From the NCBI GenBank assembly GCA_025765615.1, contig JAIVFJ010000002.1, forward strand, positions 372,001-436,000: a stretch of 64,000 nucleotides of DNA, written 5' to 3'. Made by a program: the position numbers and the translations under genes. The stretch is from Zopfochytrium polystomum (Eukaryota; Chytridiomycota; Chytridiomycetes; Chytridiales; Chytridiaceae). The notes under the pieces are model-generated. The model was not told the origin of the DNA. It saw nothing but the letters and a program-made list of their open reading frames with translations, and ran no database searches. Of this stretch, positions 22,551 to 34,870 are shown piece after piece. The stretch's first letter is position 1, and each line of letters opens with the position of its first letter.

Positions 22551-25500
22551 TTATTCGATGTCAATGTCATTCATTTCATCATCTTCCGCCATCCCATCTG
22601 ACCTCGGCCCCATCCATTGCTGCATTCCAGGACTGTCTGCTGGCGGATTCGCCCGCCGTGATAAGCTAACATCTGCTGATTTATAGTTTGCTTAGAGGAA
22701 ACGATATGAAACAAGCAGCAAACCTGATGGAGGAGGCTTCGGCTTCAACTTGAGCTTGATGGCCGGCCTCGCTATGCCGCTTGAACTTGTACCAACTGAT
22801 GGCAGAGAGTCAGACCGCGCCGGTTGGGCCACCCCGCCGTGGCCAGCAAGTGGTGCAAAGCTTGTGGCGCCTCCTACGTCACCGGAGGAGCTGGCGACCG
22901 AAAAGGGCATCACAGAGCTGCTCGCTAAAAGCGGAGATGCATACGGGGGCTGCAACCCAAAGGGGCCAGTGAATTCGGAGCCAAAGTGGGAGTAGGCTGG
23001 TGAAGCGGCGGCAGGAGTAGCTGCCTCTGAAGCTGGCTTGGATTCTTTTTTCCGTGAGCGGTTCGCAGCAGAAGTTCCGCCCGGTTTCTCTGAGCCGGTG
23101 CCGTCTTTGCCTTTTCCCGTTTGATCGTCTGGCCTGGAGCAAGGATGGATTTCGCAAAAACGGTAAATAGGTCCTTCATGGTCCAGAGATTTGTAGAGTG
23201 GGGTACAAACTTTTTTCTTCGCTGCTTTTTCTTCTCATCCTCGTTCGCGGCTCTGCATGAAATTGATCAGCGTGATTGAACTGTTTTAGGGATATTTACT
23301 CAGTCAATTGGCTCTCAATCAGCTTTCGTTGCCGTAAATACGCATTGATGACTTTCGGGTCACTGACGACTTCAGGCGTCCACATGTAATTTCCTTCTGG
23401 AGAGCGGTGCTGGTCAAGTGAAGTTAATGAGAAACGCATGAAGACGAAGCCAGGTGCCAGTTACCAGTCGATTGATCACTAGATACTTATTTTTTCGACC
23501 CAGCGCGTTTGAAGTTTGGCTTTCAACTGCGGACATTCCGTCGTCCTCCAAATCTGCAGTGACACAGTTAGAAATCGTTCCCATACATTATGTAACGTGC
23601 CTGGTCTTTTGTCAAAAATTCTTGGAGGAGACATTGCACCAGAAGGGGTGGCGTAATCGGTGGAACCTCCAAAGCCCCGCTTCCGCTCGCTCTCCTCCAT
23701 CGCCTCCAGGTGCTTTTGACATTATGTGATGGACAGCGAATGCCTTAATGTTTATGCGAAGGAAAGTCAAACGACAACCTGCTGCTTCTCCAGTTTCTCC
23801 TCATCTTCCTTTGTCAGATCCGGAGGAACTGACGAGCTCAAAGCTCGAAGTTGGGCGTTCCAGATGCGACTTTTCTAATTCCGCGTAAGTTCGCGTGAGA
23901 TGAAAGCTTAGTCGCAGATGTATCGGCGTACCTCTTCTCGGTATACCACTTGCTGCTCAGCGTATGAGAACCTAATTGGCTTTGTCGGGTCTACAGGATG
24001 CCGCAAGTAAGAAAACGTGCCAACCCATTTATCACGAACTGCGGGCTTTACCTGGTCTCTCGGGTGGAACCTCCCCTTCACGGTAGAACATTTCTTTCAT
24101 GGATTGACGGATGAAACTGAATCCTTCTCCTCTTCCAGTTGGATCGCCTTCACCATACAATTTCACCAAGCCTTTACCCTTACGTTTGAAAAATGTGTGT
24201 GAGCTAAATCTGATATTGCTATTTTTGATACCTGAGTGGCAAAGATGAAATTACGTGTTGTTATCCACGGTGCCAACTGCAGCTCGATATCCGTCACCGT
24301 TTCGTCGTCTTCGTTATCATCTTTGAAATCCATATTTGCATAGCCGATATCCCGAAGTCGCTGCTCGCCGGCTAATGCAGTTTCATAACCACACGCCTGC
24401 GGAGAGATTTAACCGCCACCATGACGGAAGGGAGTAGATGAAGGCAACCACCTACAATTTCAGGGGTTATGATTTTTTGGATCTCCTCCTCTGACGGAAT
24501 CGATTTGCCCTCCTTCATCTTCCACCACCCAGTGTTTTCTCCCTTTTTCCAGTACTGCGCGAATTCCTGCGGAAGAAATTTTTCACGTTCCTTGGATCAG
24601 CGGTTGTCTCACTGCCTAAACAATCTGACCCTAAGTCTAAGCTTTAGCTTCAGTTCGGCATCGGGCGGGCCACTGAAGTATTTCAATAATCGGGGAAACC
24701 AAAGGCGCTGGTTCGAATTACTCCTAATCATGCGGTAGGCTAGCGCCTACATGGATAACAGCGAATGGGTTCAATGCACAAATTGTCATGAGGTACACCA
24801 AACCTGAAGTCGAAGCTTCAAAATATTTGTCATCTTTCTCGCTTGAGGTCGTGGAACTTCAATCATTGGATATGTTTGTCCGACTACAAATAGGTGGGGT
24901 ATTTCCCGAAGGTAATAACGGGTTTTTTGTTGAAACGTATGCCTCGCAAGGCATATCAGGATCACACAGAGAGTTATACGGTAAAGCTGAGTACCTTATT
25001 AGAAGAAAGTCCCCATCTTCCACGTCATGCTTGAAGAGAGGGGCTCGAAAAAGATTATTTGTCAACGCTTGCATCATGTGGCCTTTGTCCACGTCCCCAT
25101 ACTTGAAAAAGGGCGATTCGTCAACTTTATCAAGAACTGACAGCTCTCCAACATCCGGCTTTAAACGTTTCATTCGATTAAAGAGGAGGCATATGGAAAC
25201 TACTTCGTACATTGGTTGATGGCGGCTGGTCTTTATCGTGCGCTTTCCGGTAGTAGTTTTGAATGAGACTCCCCATTCCGAAATTTGAAAGAATGGGAGG
25301 GTATTCCTCCTACAATCATATCGTATTTGAGCTAGAGTCATTTCGCAGTTCAACCTCACCGAAAATTCAAGAAGCACGAATTTGGATGTATCTCTGAGAG
25401 TAAGACCCAGCACAGCTGTAAGCGGGTCCTCTTGCTCAAGCAGTTTGTCCTTCTTCTTTTTAGTTGTCTTGACGCGCGAAAATTGAATATCTTGGTTGAG

Positions 25501-26999
25501 TGGAAATCTGATTTGAGGGCGGTGAAAAGATCGAAGCTCTCTGATCGACATATGCGTTTTGTACTTTGGTGCCATCGGTTAGCTACGTGACTGTGGCAGC
25601 CTTTTGAACAAACTGACATAAGGGTGCATGAGCATGATCGCCGGGAGTGAGTGCCGAAGAACTGCACCGCTGTGCGCTTGACGGACGTGTTCGCGTTTGT
25701 GGGATAATTCGTAGAAGTGGTCGTTTGAGAGATTGAAGCGGTCCAAGTCCTTCGCACAATTAGCCAGTGGCAAGGCCAGTCAATTCGCAAACTCACGGAA
25801 TTGTTGGGAAGTAATCCAATGGGAACATCTGGCAAGGTAATAAGCGTAAAGCGGACTGCACTAATTTTGACCCGTTTCGGCTGACCTGTCTTCTCCTGAA
25901 CAGGATTAAGATCATTCACAATCGTTGGGTCCTCTACAATAAAGGGAGGTGGAACGACAGGATCATCGTCATCCCAAACAATTGCATCAACCCAGTCATC
26001 GGAATCAAGCGCGCGGTTTCGAATGAGTTTTATATTTGTATCCTCGCTAATGCACCTGTTAGCAATAAAAATCCAGGAGAACAAGGGAATAGTCACGTTG
26101 TCTGCATAGCAGCTTCATCGTCGTCGTCCCAAAGAATTCTGTCCTCCCATTTGTCCAATTCAACCTGCCGCAAGGAGCCAGGAAGGTTGCTTTTCGTGAA
26201 AATAGTTCTCTACGAACAGGCTTTAACTTTACTTTAAACCACGCAAGGCAAACCTCCTCTGCTTCCTCCAGCGGTCTCCGGGGAAGGTAAATTCCCCAAA
26301 CTCCACTCTTCTCCTTGCCTAACTTTGATGAACGGGCCGCGAACAAGTCGCTCTGGTTCACCGACAACTTAAATCCGAGTTCCCTCGCCCTCCCTTGATC
26401 AAAAGAGTGAGCGCTCCCATCATAATCTGCTTCATTGAAGGCGGTTCACCTCGACGAACAAGCTTCTTCACAGGGCGGGCAGCCCTGTAGAATTTTGGTA
26501 TAAACAGGTCCGAAAACCGGCCAGTCCGGAAAAATTCCCCAAAATGCTTTCGGACTAGCTTCTCCGTGGCTGCTCGCTTCGCTGCTTTCGCGTCATCGTC
26601 GGTCCTGTCGATTGCAGCGTCTCCCCATTGAAGTGTGATCGGGCCAGCGCCTTGGTTGGCGGCTGTGGTGACGGGCACGGCTGATTTGCCCGGTGTCGCC
26701 AGCACCGGAACTAGAAGTGGAGCTGGTTGCATGGCGGCTGGCGTGGTCATAGTCGTGCTGCCGGGAGTGAAACCCAGTTGACTTTGCGGCACGGCAACAC
26801 CGACTGACGCAGCCTCCAGCATTGACGTGAAGGACTCGCCTCCGCCACCCTGTCCAACTCCATTAAAACTAGATGCATTCTGACTGGTGAATAGATGTGG
26901 GGTCGCGCGATCCTGGCCGAATCCCGGCTGCGGGTATCCTTGGACTGTTTCCTCTTCGGCATCATCGTCAACATCGTAGTCGTCGTCCCACCGGGACAT
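22551..26999 (-). CDS. TAF1: TFIID subunit TAF1
   Basis: A large minus-strand gene with many short introns. The N-terminus is acidic (RWDDDYDVDDDAEEE), as in the TAF1 domain that contacts TBP. The diagnostic DUF3591 core is clear: HRPQIRFPLNQDI, LTLRDTSKFVLLEFS, VGELSVLDKVDESPFFKYG, and NNLFRAPLFKHD followed by DFLLIRY, then SNSNQRLWFPRLLKYFSGPP. This is the scaffold of the general transcription factor TFIID. The C-terminus has an IKLKLKPKPPP motif and ends in an acidic tail (AEDDEMNDIDIE). I saw no bromodomain or zinc knuckle, but unresolved introns in 22700-24400 limit that statement. Confidence 0.9.
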
Positions 27000-27053
27000 C
27001 TTGCACAGATTGGTGCCGTGTCAGCAAACTTGCAAACTTGTCAGATTATAACC
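27000..27053. promoter_or_regulatory. 54-bp divergent promoter between TAF1 and NFU1
   Basis: The start codons of TAF1 (26999, minus) and NFU1 (27054, plus) are separated by only 54 bases, so both 5' leaders and core promoters must overlap here or inside the coding regions. No TATA box is apparent. Confidence 0.6.
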
Positions 27054-28014
27054 ATGTTCGGCATTACCAAAGCATTCGCCACCACCCGATCGGCGGCAAC
27101 AGCCCTCACGGCCCACTCTCATGCGACTTCGCGGTCGCGCGGCCCCAACGGGCTCTTCAGCCAATGTAACTCTTTCATAATTATCGTTTGAATTCTTCGA
27201 GTTTTTGCGCGTTTCCAGCTGCGGCCGAGAGGAGCCCGGAAGCTCAGCCAACTGTCCCTCCTTCGCTAATGGTCCCCCTCAGTCCGCAACATGTTCATCC
27301 AAACAGATACAACGCCCAATACTGACTCTCTCCGCTTTCGGCCCGGCGTCAAGGTGCTCGACGAAGGCAGTGGAACCGTCGAGTTTATGAATGCACGCGA
27401 TTCGATGCGATCCCCACTCGCCAAAAGACTGTTTCAAATCGACGGAGTGCGCAGCGTCATGTTTGGTGCGGATTTTATTACGATCACCAAGCAGGAGGAC
27501 GCTGTGTGGCAGCTCATGAAGCCGGACGTATACGCATCCATCATGGACTTCTTTGGAACTGGGCAGCCTGTACTTAGTGAAGGTGCTGACTCTGGGGTTG
27601 CTTCAGACACAATGATTCTACCGGAGGACTCGGAGACGGTAGCGATGATCAAGGAGCTTTTGGACACGCGAATTCGACCAACGATTCAAGACGACGGCGG
27701 AGATATTGAGTACCGAGGGTTTGAGAACGGGGTTGTAAAGCTCAAGCTCAAGGGGTCCTGTCGGACGTGCGACTCGTCGGTCGTAACACTAAAGAACGGA
27801 ATAGAGAATATGTTAACGGTTCGTACCATCGTCTGATACTTGAGCATTTTCCCAAATAGGCACCTTTCAGACTACTAAATGGAGCGCTTTGTTGCAGCAT
27901 TATATACCGGAGGTCGAGTCTGTCGAACAGGTTCTCGACGAGGAGGAGGAGATATCCAACCGGGAGTTTCAGAAGCTAGAGGAAGAACTGAGGCGGAAAG
28001 AAGCAGGGGTGTAA
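27054..28014 (+). CDS. NFU1: Mitochondrial iron-sulfur scaffold NFU1
   Basis: Exons 27054-27165, 27283-27818 and 27898-28014 give 254 residues in frame. The N-terminus is an Arg/Ser/Thr-rich mitochondrial presequence. Next is the Nfu N domain ([18 protein letters not shown] ... [16 protein letters not shown]), then the NifU-like C-terminal domain with the cluster-binding motif CRTC in [11 protein letters not shown] and the end motif [15 protein letters not shown]1 delivers 4Fe-4S clusters to lipoate synthase and respiratory enzymes. The acceptor at 27282 was chosen because it restores the frame; a nearer acceptor at 27221 would run into a stop. Confidence 0.93.
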
Positions 28015-28201
28015 TTACCGATGCGAATATCTCGAGCTTGGCCCAGTGCTCTTGACAAAATTACCTTCTCGATTTGTCTTTTTAGCATTTGGTGGCCGTT
28101 CTGTCTGTCTCCTTCCCAATCCCTCCGAAATTCGCTCTTGGTTTGGTTCGGGCCCGTGGCGCGCCTGGCTCGCAGTTTTTTTTTCGTTCCTTCTCGACTG
28201 C

Positions 28202-28228
28202 CACACACACACACACACACACACACAC
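28202..28228. repeat. CA microsatellite upstream of the PSP1-domain gene
   Basis: An uninterrupted CA dinucleotide run of about 13 units, about 110 bases before the start codon of the next gene and within its likely promoter or leader. Confidence 0.9.
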
Positions 28229-28335
28229 TAAGCCAAACGGCGCGAAACCTGAAGATTGCAACATAAAGGAGAATTTTGGCCGTCCCCCCATCGCCCCCGA
28301 CACTTCCGCCGCTGGCACTGGCAACCATCTTCTCC

Positions 28336-28434
28336 ATGGCTTCTTCGGACTTCAATTCCACCAGCAGATCTCCCTTCCAAGCATCCATCGTAATGCCCCC
28401 GGAAGCCGTCGCCGGCATTCCTTCTCAAGCCGGA

Positions 28435-28467
<33 letters not shown>

Positions 28468-30829
28468 CCTGGAGGCGTAGTCCCTCTCGACATGTGGAAG
28501 GCAGTGGGAAGCCCAGCCCGCCGTCAGTCAGTGTCGGTGCCGCAAACTCCCGATCGCGTAAACCTTTCCGCCACTGCCGCCGTCGCCGCAACAATATCAT
28601 CCCTTCCTCAGCACCAGCAACAGATACCGCAGCACCACCTACACCACCTGAGCCACCAGCAACAGCTGCAGCACCAACTCCACCACCAACAGCAGCAGCA
28701 GCAGCAGCAGCACCAGCATCATAGACCGATGGGAGTGGAGCCGTACTTCGACAGCTCTGAGGCAGAAGATCTAGTTCTATCCCGTAAACGAAGCTTCCGT
28801 GCACGCGCAGCAAGCACCCCCAATAGCCTCCTGCCACCCGGTGGAGTCGACATGCGACATCTTGGCCAGGGATCTGTTCCAGAAGAGGAAGACGAGCCAG
28901 TAAATCCAAATGCATCAAGCAGTGGGGTTGGAGGGTGGAATTCCAACAGCGGGGCTGTACAGTGGGGAGCGCCTGCACCCGCAAATAATTCGATATGGAA
29001 AGATTCCAGCCAACCTCCCTCCATGTCACGTTACCAAGCTTCTTCGGGGGGCGGTGTAAGTGTTAACTCCACGAACAATGGTAATCCTGGTTTGTCGGCT
29101 CCTTCGCCGCAACCCTCCTTCAATTCGATCAGCCGACAGTACCGGAGCTTGTCTTTCTCGGTCGATAAGGGTGATCTCGCTCCCCAAAGCATACCCCCGA
29201 ATATCCAAGTACCCTCTTCCCAAGAATATTTGGCACAAGCACAGGGTTCAAACTCTGGAGACAACGACAGTGATGAGTACTTTCTTCCGAAGGCACGAAG
29301 TCGGTCCAAGTCCGCCGTTCCGGTATTTGGCGACGCGTTCTCTCAATACTCTGGTACCTCCGGTCTTTTGGAGGATCCCACGGATGTGCCGCCTGGATTC
29401 TCTGATAACCCGATCAGATCCATCTGGCAAAACGCCGCCAATGATGCGCCTATGATGCATCGGCGGGCTTCTACCCAGCCAGTCTTTAGACCTACCTGGG
29501 ACGGTTCGACACCGGACCGATCACAGCAAGCGATGAGCTTGGGGCATCCTGCTGCGCCACCAATTCCTAACGCACAGATGCAAAACCTACTCGCCCAAGA
29601 GGCGGCTGCAAACGAGGCAGCAAATCGACTGGTGACCAATGAAACCTTAGCGATGGAGCAGCGGTTAGAACAGTACAGGCAACAAAGGCGGTATTCATAC
29701 GCGCCAAACCCAAACCTCTTTCCGAATGATTTTGGAAATCAGTTAATGAATAGGTACGTAAAGCGGCAGTCCTTTTTGCCCCACTCTAACTGTTTGCTTT
29801 AAAAGACCACAAGATGGTTACAATATTGACCGTAGGCGTCACTCAGTAGCAGGACCTTATGTTCCCAATCCCGATCTCTTCCTTGCCAATCAAATGGGCA
29901 ATATGTACCTAGATGCATCTTCTGCAATGCAAAGCAAGCAAGACGGCAGCAGAATGTTTCCCGGTGTCAACGAATTCTTCGACAGCACGGATCAGCGCCC
30001 AAAATCTTGGGTCGAACCCGCTCGCGTTCTTCCAATGATACCTATGCAGCCCCAGCAGCACCCATGGCCTCTCTATGTAATCGAATTTAAGGCTGGGCGA
30101 ACTGATTATTTCTTCCTACCGGATCCTGCCAGCGCCGGAGGACCTGTGAAGACTGGTGATCTTGTCATCGTCGAAGCCGATAGAGGCAAAGACCTTGGAA
30201 AGGTTATTTGCGATTCAATAATGAGCCTGCAGCAGCTTTCTCTGTTCCAGAGCCAGCACCCAGATTCGATAATCGATGCCGGGCAAGGTGGCCAACCGAC
30301 TCCCTTGAACAGCCGCGATGTGCATCCCAAGCGAATATTTAGGCTTGCACTTCCGGCCGAAATCTCGATGCTGGTGTCCAAGAGTCAAGATGAAGCAAAG
30401 GCTATGGGAGGTGAGCAATACTTACCCCTTTCGTGAAAAGTGACTGAAATCGCTTCTCCAGTATGCCAAAGCAAGATTCGCCAAAAGAATCTTCCGATGG
30501 AAGTCGTAGACGCAGAGTATCAATGGTTTGTGTTTGCAAACACAGAATCATGTTCCTCGTATCCTCATGCTTCCATCTTTTTAGGGATCGAAGGAAGCTC
30601 ACTTTCTTTTTTGTCGCTGACCGTAGAATTGATTTCCGAGAACTCGTTAGAGGTATGTGTGCACCTTCAACTTTGGTGGCAGTAAATCCTAAGTTTTGCC
30701 TCAGATTTGTTCAAACTGTACAAGACCCGGATTTGGATGTGCGCTGTGGTGAGTGGACGGACAGTTCTGAAGTAGCCATTCTTTTTGCTGACAATACATT
30801 TCCAGAACCCAGCTAAACTCGGACGATAA
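28336..30829 (+). CDS. PSP1 C-terminal-domain protein with low-complexity N-terminus
   Basis: Exons 28336-29753, 29806-30410, 30462-30525, 30585-30652, 30705-30748 and 30806-30829 give 740 residues in frame. About 500 N-terminal residues are disordered, with a run of glycines (codons near 28440) and Gln/His tracts (near 28610-28725). The C-terminal quarter is the PSP1 domain: IEFKAGRTDYFFL, GDLVIVEADRGKDLG, LPMEVVDAEYQWDRRKL, FFVADRRIDFRELVRDLF and YKTRIWMCAV. In budding yeast PSP1 is a suppressor of DNA polymerase defects with a role in mRNA regulation; the molecular function is poorly defined. If the last intron is not removed, the protein ends at 30775 instead. Confidence 0.9.
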
Positions 30830-31090
30830 TCTGCACCTACAAAACGTATTCATTTATCTTTCCGCCGCTATCCGCTCCATCTTTCCTCCCTCAAACCATC
30901 CATTTGTTCTTCCTTTTGTTTAAACTACTCTTTAAAAGTCCCAAAGGAAAACTCAGAAAAGCTGAAATTGTTGCAATGGAAGAAACAGATAAACGGCGGC
31001 AGCATTTTTGATATTGTCGAAAGCAATAAAACTTTCACTTGTATTCGAGCCTGTCTATAACTCAGTAACCTTGCCTAGCAATCCCCGCAA
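30830..31090. other. Convergent intergenic spacer
   Basis: About 260 bases between the 3' ends of the PSP1-domain gene and the rRNA methyltransferase gene. AT-rich, with no recognised element beyond presumed 3' ends. Confidence 0.4.
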
Positions 31091-33255
31091 TCAAGGGACC
31101 CACGTTTCCTCCAATTCGAAAATCGGAGGATTAGCAGTTCGCTCCCCACAGCGCAGCTTCGCTGACCTGGACCCAAAATTCAGCCAGCGTTTGCAGCGGT
31201 GCCCACCAAAGAATTAAATACTAACCGTGAGCGACCGTTTCTCTCAATCTCGTCAACCGACGGTTTCACTAACGTCAGCCCAGTCAAACTGTGGTCTTTC
31301 GACGTCCAGAGAATGTCCTGGACCCAGCGGCAACTAACTTACCGGCGCGGCGCGTCACAATTTCGAAGGAAGGTAACTTCGCCTCTGTCGTGCTGTCGTA
31401 GTGCGACGTCCGAGTTGTCTTGGTGCAAGCGGGCCAAGTCTTGCATTCTCTTCACGTCGCTTTCAAAGACGGCGTCCAGCGCCGCGGGAGACCGAAGTTC
31501 TTCGCAGCAGCAACGTTATCTTTTAGTAGACAGCGACAAAAATGCAACACGGCCAGGCGAAAGGTAGCGAAACTCTTTTGGTTCGTCGCGTCAAACTGCT
31601 CACCTTTAACGTATCTCCGCCGCATCCGCTCGATGCCGGTTTTCCCGTCGAGCTTCTTCCAGAACCGCAGGCCGAGGCTGCGGGGCGACTGTGATGTTGA
31701 CAGGAGAAAGTCCTTGACGGCGCGGTCTTCGATGGAGTGGAATGTGACGCAGACTAGACGGCCGTGGGGAAGCAGGAGTTCTTCGGCTGCTTTCAGGCCG
31801 CGGCACAGCTCGTTGTGCTGGAGTAAGCAAGAAAAAGGAATTGGATTAATACTAAACAGTCCACAAGCGTCCTGACCTCGTCGTTCACGAATACTCTCAA
31901 CCTGTGTGGAAAGCGAAGTACGCTTTATTATGACGACTTAACTGAGCAATCGGCCGGGACTTACGCTTGGAACCTGTACAAGCCGGTGAGAAGAAACACT
32001 TTTAACTTTGCTCGAAACAGAGCGTGATCAACGTACGTTCTTGCAGCCGGATGTTTCTCTCCACCTGACCCAAACGTCATTGCGCTTTCCTGAACGCCTC
32101 TGTAGATGCGACTTTGAGCTTCCGGTCACTATATCGGCCAAACGACGCGTGGAAGTGATAGGACGCTTATTCCTCGCAAGGATGATCGAATGCGCAATGC
32201 TTCGTGATCGTCGTTCTTGTCCATACTAGGGGGGGGGCAAACCATACCAATGAAGCCGCAGCGGTTTCTTACAAAGGTACCTACGTGGTATATTATGTCC
32301 GCAAGCTGTTCTTCGGAAAAATCTGATCGGCACGGTCAGAACATGCTTGCATTGATTCGGTTCGGCCAACTAATTGTCCACTCAACTATTCACGACGTAC
32401 TCCGCAGTGAGAGTTTTGTTGGTTAGTTCATCCATTTTCGGCCCGTGAACTTGGTCCGCGCACATTCGCATGTCTTTGGGAAGCGCGGAAACCGTCAATG
32501 CCGTCCAACATCTTCTTCGACGTTACCTAAAGGACCCTCAATGGAATACGAAAAACCGCGGTGCGGAGTTTCAAGTTGGTCTGAGCTCATTCCAATATCG
32601 AGCACTATCCCCGCTAGGCATGGTGTTCTGAACCCAATATGTGGAGGGTCAGGGAAGACGGGGAAGTGATGGGAATGTCAGCCGCCTCACTTGTAATCCA
32701 GTGTCGACAAGAGACTCGTCAACTCTCCAAACTGTGGAAATCGAGGCACATTAGACAATCACAACTGTTCTCCTTCTTCCCAAGTCTCCCTTTGCTGTAC
32801 CTTCCCACGTATGGGGGTGATCCGCCCCTCGTACGCCTCTGTACGGCTCAGTTCCACCGCTCTATTAAAGGCTGCAGGATCTTGGTCGATGGCGATGACC
32901 CGAGAATTTGGAATGGTGTCTACGCTTCCAATCCACATCAGAGCTGAAGGCAATTATGAATCGTCATGCCTCACCTAGAATGGCCCTGGTGTAACTGCCT
33001 CCACCAAAAGTTGCATCAACGAACAAGGGCTGCTTCCCAAGGCTTTGGTGTGGTGTGAGCAAGTCCACGCATTCTTCCAGAAGAACGGGAACGTGGACAG
33101 CGGGAGAAGGAATTTGGTTGCTTGGCGCAGCGCCGAGAGAGATATCGATTTGGCTTTGTTACTGCACACCGAGGCCGAACTAACGACTCGGCGTGGCAGA
33201 CGTTTGGAGGCAGTGGATACGAAGCGAATCTGATTCGGTTCAGGCGAAATGGCAT
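31091..33255 (-). CDS. Mitochondrial rRNA m4C methyltransferase, RsmH/METTL15 type
   Basis: Minus-strand spliced gene. The first exon codes for an Arg-rich presequence ([12 protein letters not shown]) and is joined through a GTATCC...AAAG intron to [16 protein letters not shown] and the AdoMet-binding motif [13 protein letters not shown]. Further exons carry [53 protein letters not shown] and the C-terminal PSVDEIERN...[12 protein letters not shown]. These are the hallmarks of RsmH, which N4-methylates a cytosine in small-subunit rRNA; the presequence points to mitochondria. Introns between 31900 and 32900 were not all resolved. The start at 33255 is preferred because it alone gave an in-frame splice into the conserved core. 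Confidence 0.87.
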
Positions 33256-33434
33256 TGCGATGTGACAAGTTTACTTTAGAAGCAACATTGTTTACAACAT
33301 TCGTCCTGCAACCCGCTGCGCGGCATCGCACGGGGCAATCCATCAACACAGCCACTAGCACGTCCATCTGTTGACCCTAGATCGCGAGGAAATTCCTCTC
33401 TACGCGGGTGGAGGCCATACTTCTTAACCGCAGT

Positions 33435-34719
33435 CTACTTGCTGGGCTTTTTGGCCCCATCTGCCTTGCGCACATGTTCCGGAATCCAATCATCGTCGAG
33501 GACTGCCTTCTTGGCCTCGATTTCTTCCCGAATGACGGCAGCAGAAGGGCGCGTCTTCTTGACAACCTTTTATCGGTACCCCAGTGTCAGATACAGATTG
33601 TGCGGAGCCAAAACGTTGAAAGAAGAAGGCGGAGTTACCGTTTCGGGGAAGTACTGTTTGGCCAGGAACTTGAAGAGGTAGTAGCCACCGGCTCCAAGCA
33701 GAGCAATAAGAGAAAGTCTGTGTGCGTGTTAGACCTCACTTGAAAAAATGAGTTCTTCACTGACCCGGCCAAATCGAAGGTTGAATCAGCAGCGGTGATG
33801 GTGATGACGCCTTTGTACGCGATAGCGCGATGAGGTGCTTCCTCCTAGAGGATACAGACAGTCGTTAATAGAATGAAGATGAAATGGCATCATTCTCACG
33901 TTGTCGAAGTAGTCGATGTATACAACAAGGCCCACGTCTTGCGCTTCCAACTCTGGAATGAAACGGAAAGGAACGGTCGCCTCTTGCTTCGGTCCCAGCG
34001 GAAGATTGTACCGCTGAGCGGTAAGCTGGTCATACAGTAGAATAAGTTTGCATCGTCGAGAACCAACCGTATTCAATCGCCGCAAAATCAGAAAACTTCA
34101 ACTCACGTTACGAAGTGGCAGCGACAAGTTCTGGGGGTGGCTGAAAAGACCAGATACAGCGAAGAGAGTTGCAGAGGTCTTTCCGACGTTGGTCACTCCA
34201 ATCAAAACTTCGGTAATGTCGCCGGCGCGTACAACTAAACAGTAACACCATGAATCATCAAGGTCGTCCAGTTGATCTGTGACAGTGGTTGACAGGAGAC
34301 TTACGGTTCAAAGGGTTCTTCGGGAACATGTGGGTAAACTGCAAGTCAACACCGCTCGAATCAGACCCTCCTTTTCTGATTTCATCGTCCATGGCTTTGA
34401 GGAATGCCTCATTGTCCGTATCTTCGTCGGCAGCCGATGCTGAAAGATGAGGGCGTGAGCGATACATTCAAAAGGCGTTTTGGCGTCAAGGTCCTCCTGA
34501 GTAATGATCGACGAAGCCAGGCCGGGGAAGCTGCACTCTCGAAGCTCGCGATCGCGCAGATCTCCGCCAGTAAACTGGGCAGGACATACCTCGTGGCGCC
34601 AGCAGGCAGAGCGCGATGAGGGCGATGAACGCAAGCAGGGACCCATCGCTTCACAACTGTTGCAAGCATGATGATTTTCTCCTTTTTCCTCACTCGAAAA
34701 TTCCCCGTTCTCCCTTCAT
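33435..34719 (-). CDS. SSR1: Translocon-associated protein alpha (TRAP-alpha/SSR1)
   Basis: Eight short exons (34719-34694, 34648-34590, 34439-34305, 34234-34107, 34025-33900, 33841-33765, 33717-33639, 33566-33435) give 253 residues in frame. An N-terminal hydrophobic signal (SLLAFIALIALCLLAPR) precedes an acidic lumenal stretch. Then comes the TRAP-alpha beta domain (GDITEVLIGVTNVGKTS, NLPLGPKQEATVPFRFIPE, GLVVYIDYFDN), a C-terminal membrane helix (LSLIALLGAGGYYLFKFL) and a basic cytosolic tail. TRAP-alpha assists insertion of nascent chains at the Sec61 channel. The N-terminal exon is the least certain part. Confidence 0.85.
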
Positions 34720-34870
34720 CGCTGTGGACAAGACATTCGAGGAGAGGCGGAAGGATTACATTCAAAAAGTACGACTCGCAACCACACTTTGACTCGAACT
34801 CCTTCAACATATTCGGAGGGTGCCCGCAACCATCGAAAGAAGAGGGCGCCACGAGAGTTGCGCGACAGGG

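Noticed and set aside
24700..24740. GGTTCGAAT match to a tRNA B box
   Set aside because: It lies within the TAF1 coding frame (RMIRSNSNQRLWFPRLL), and no cloverleaf or A box could be formed around it.
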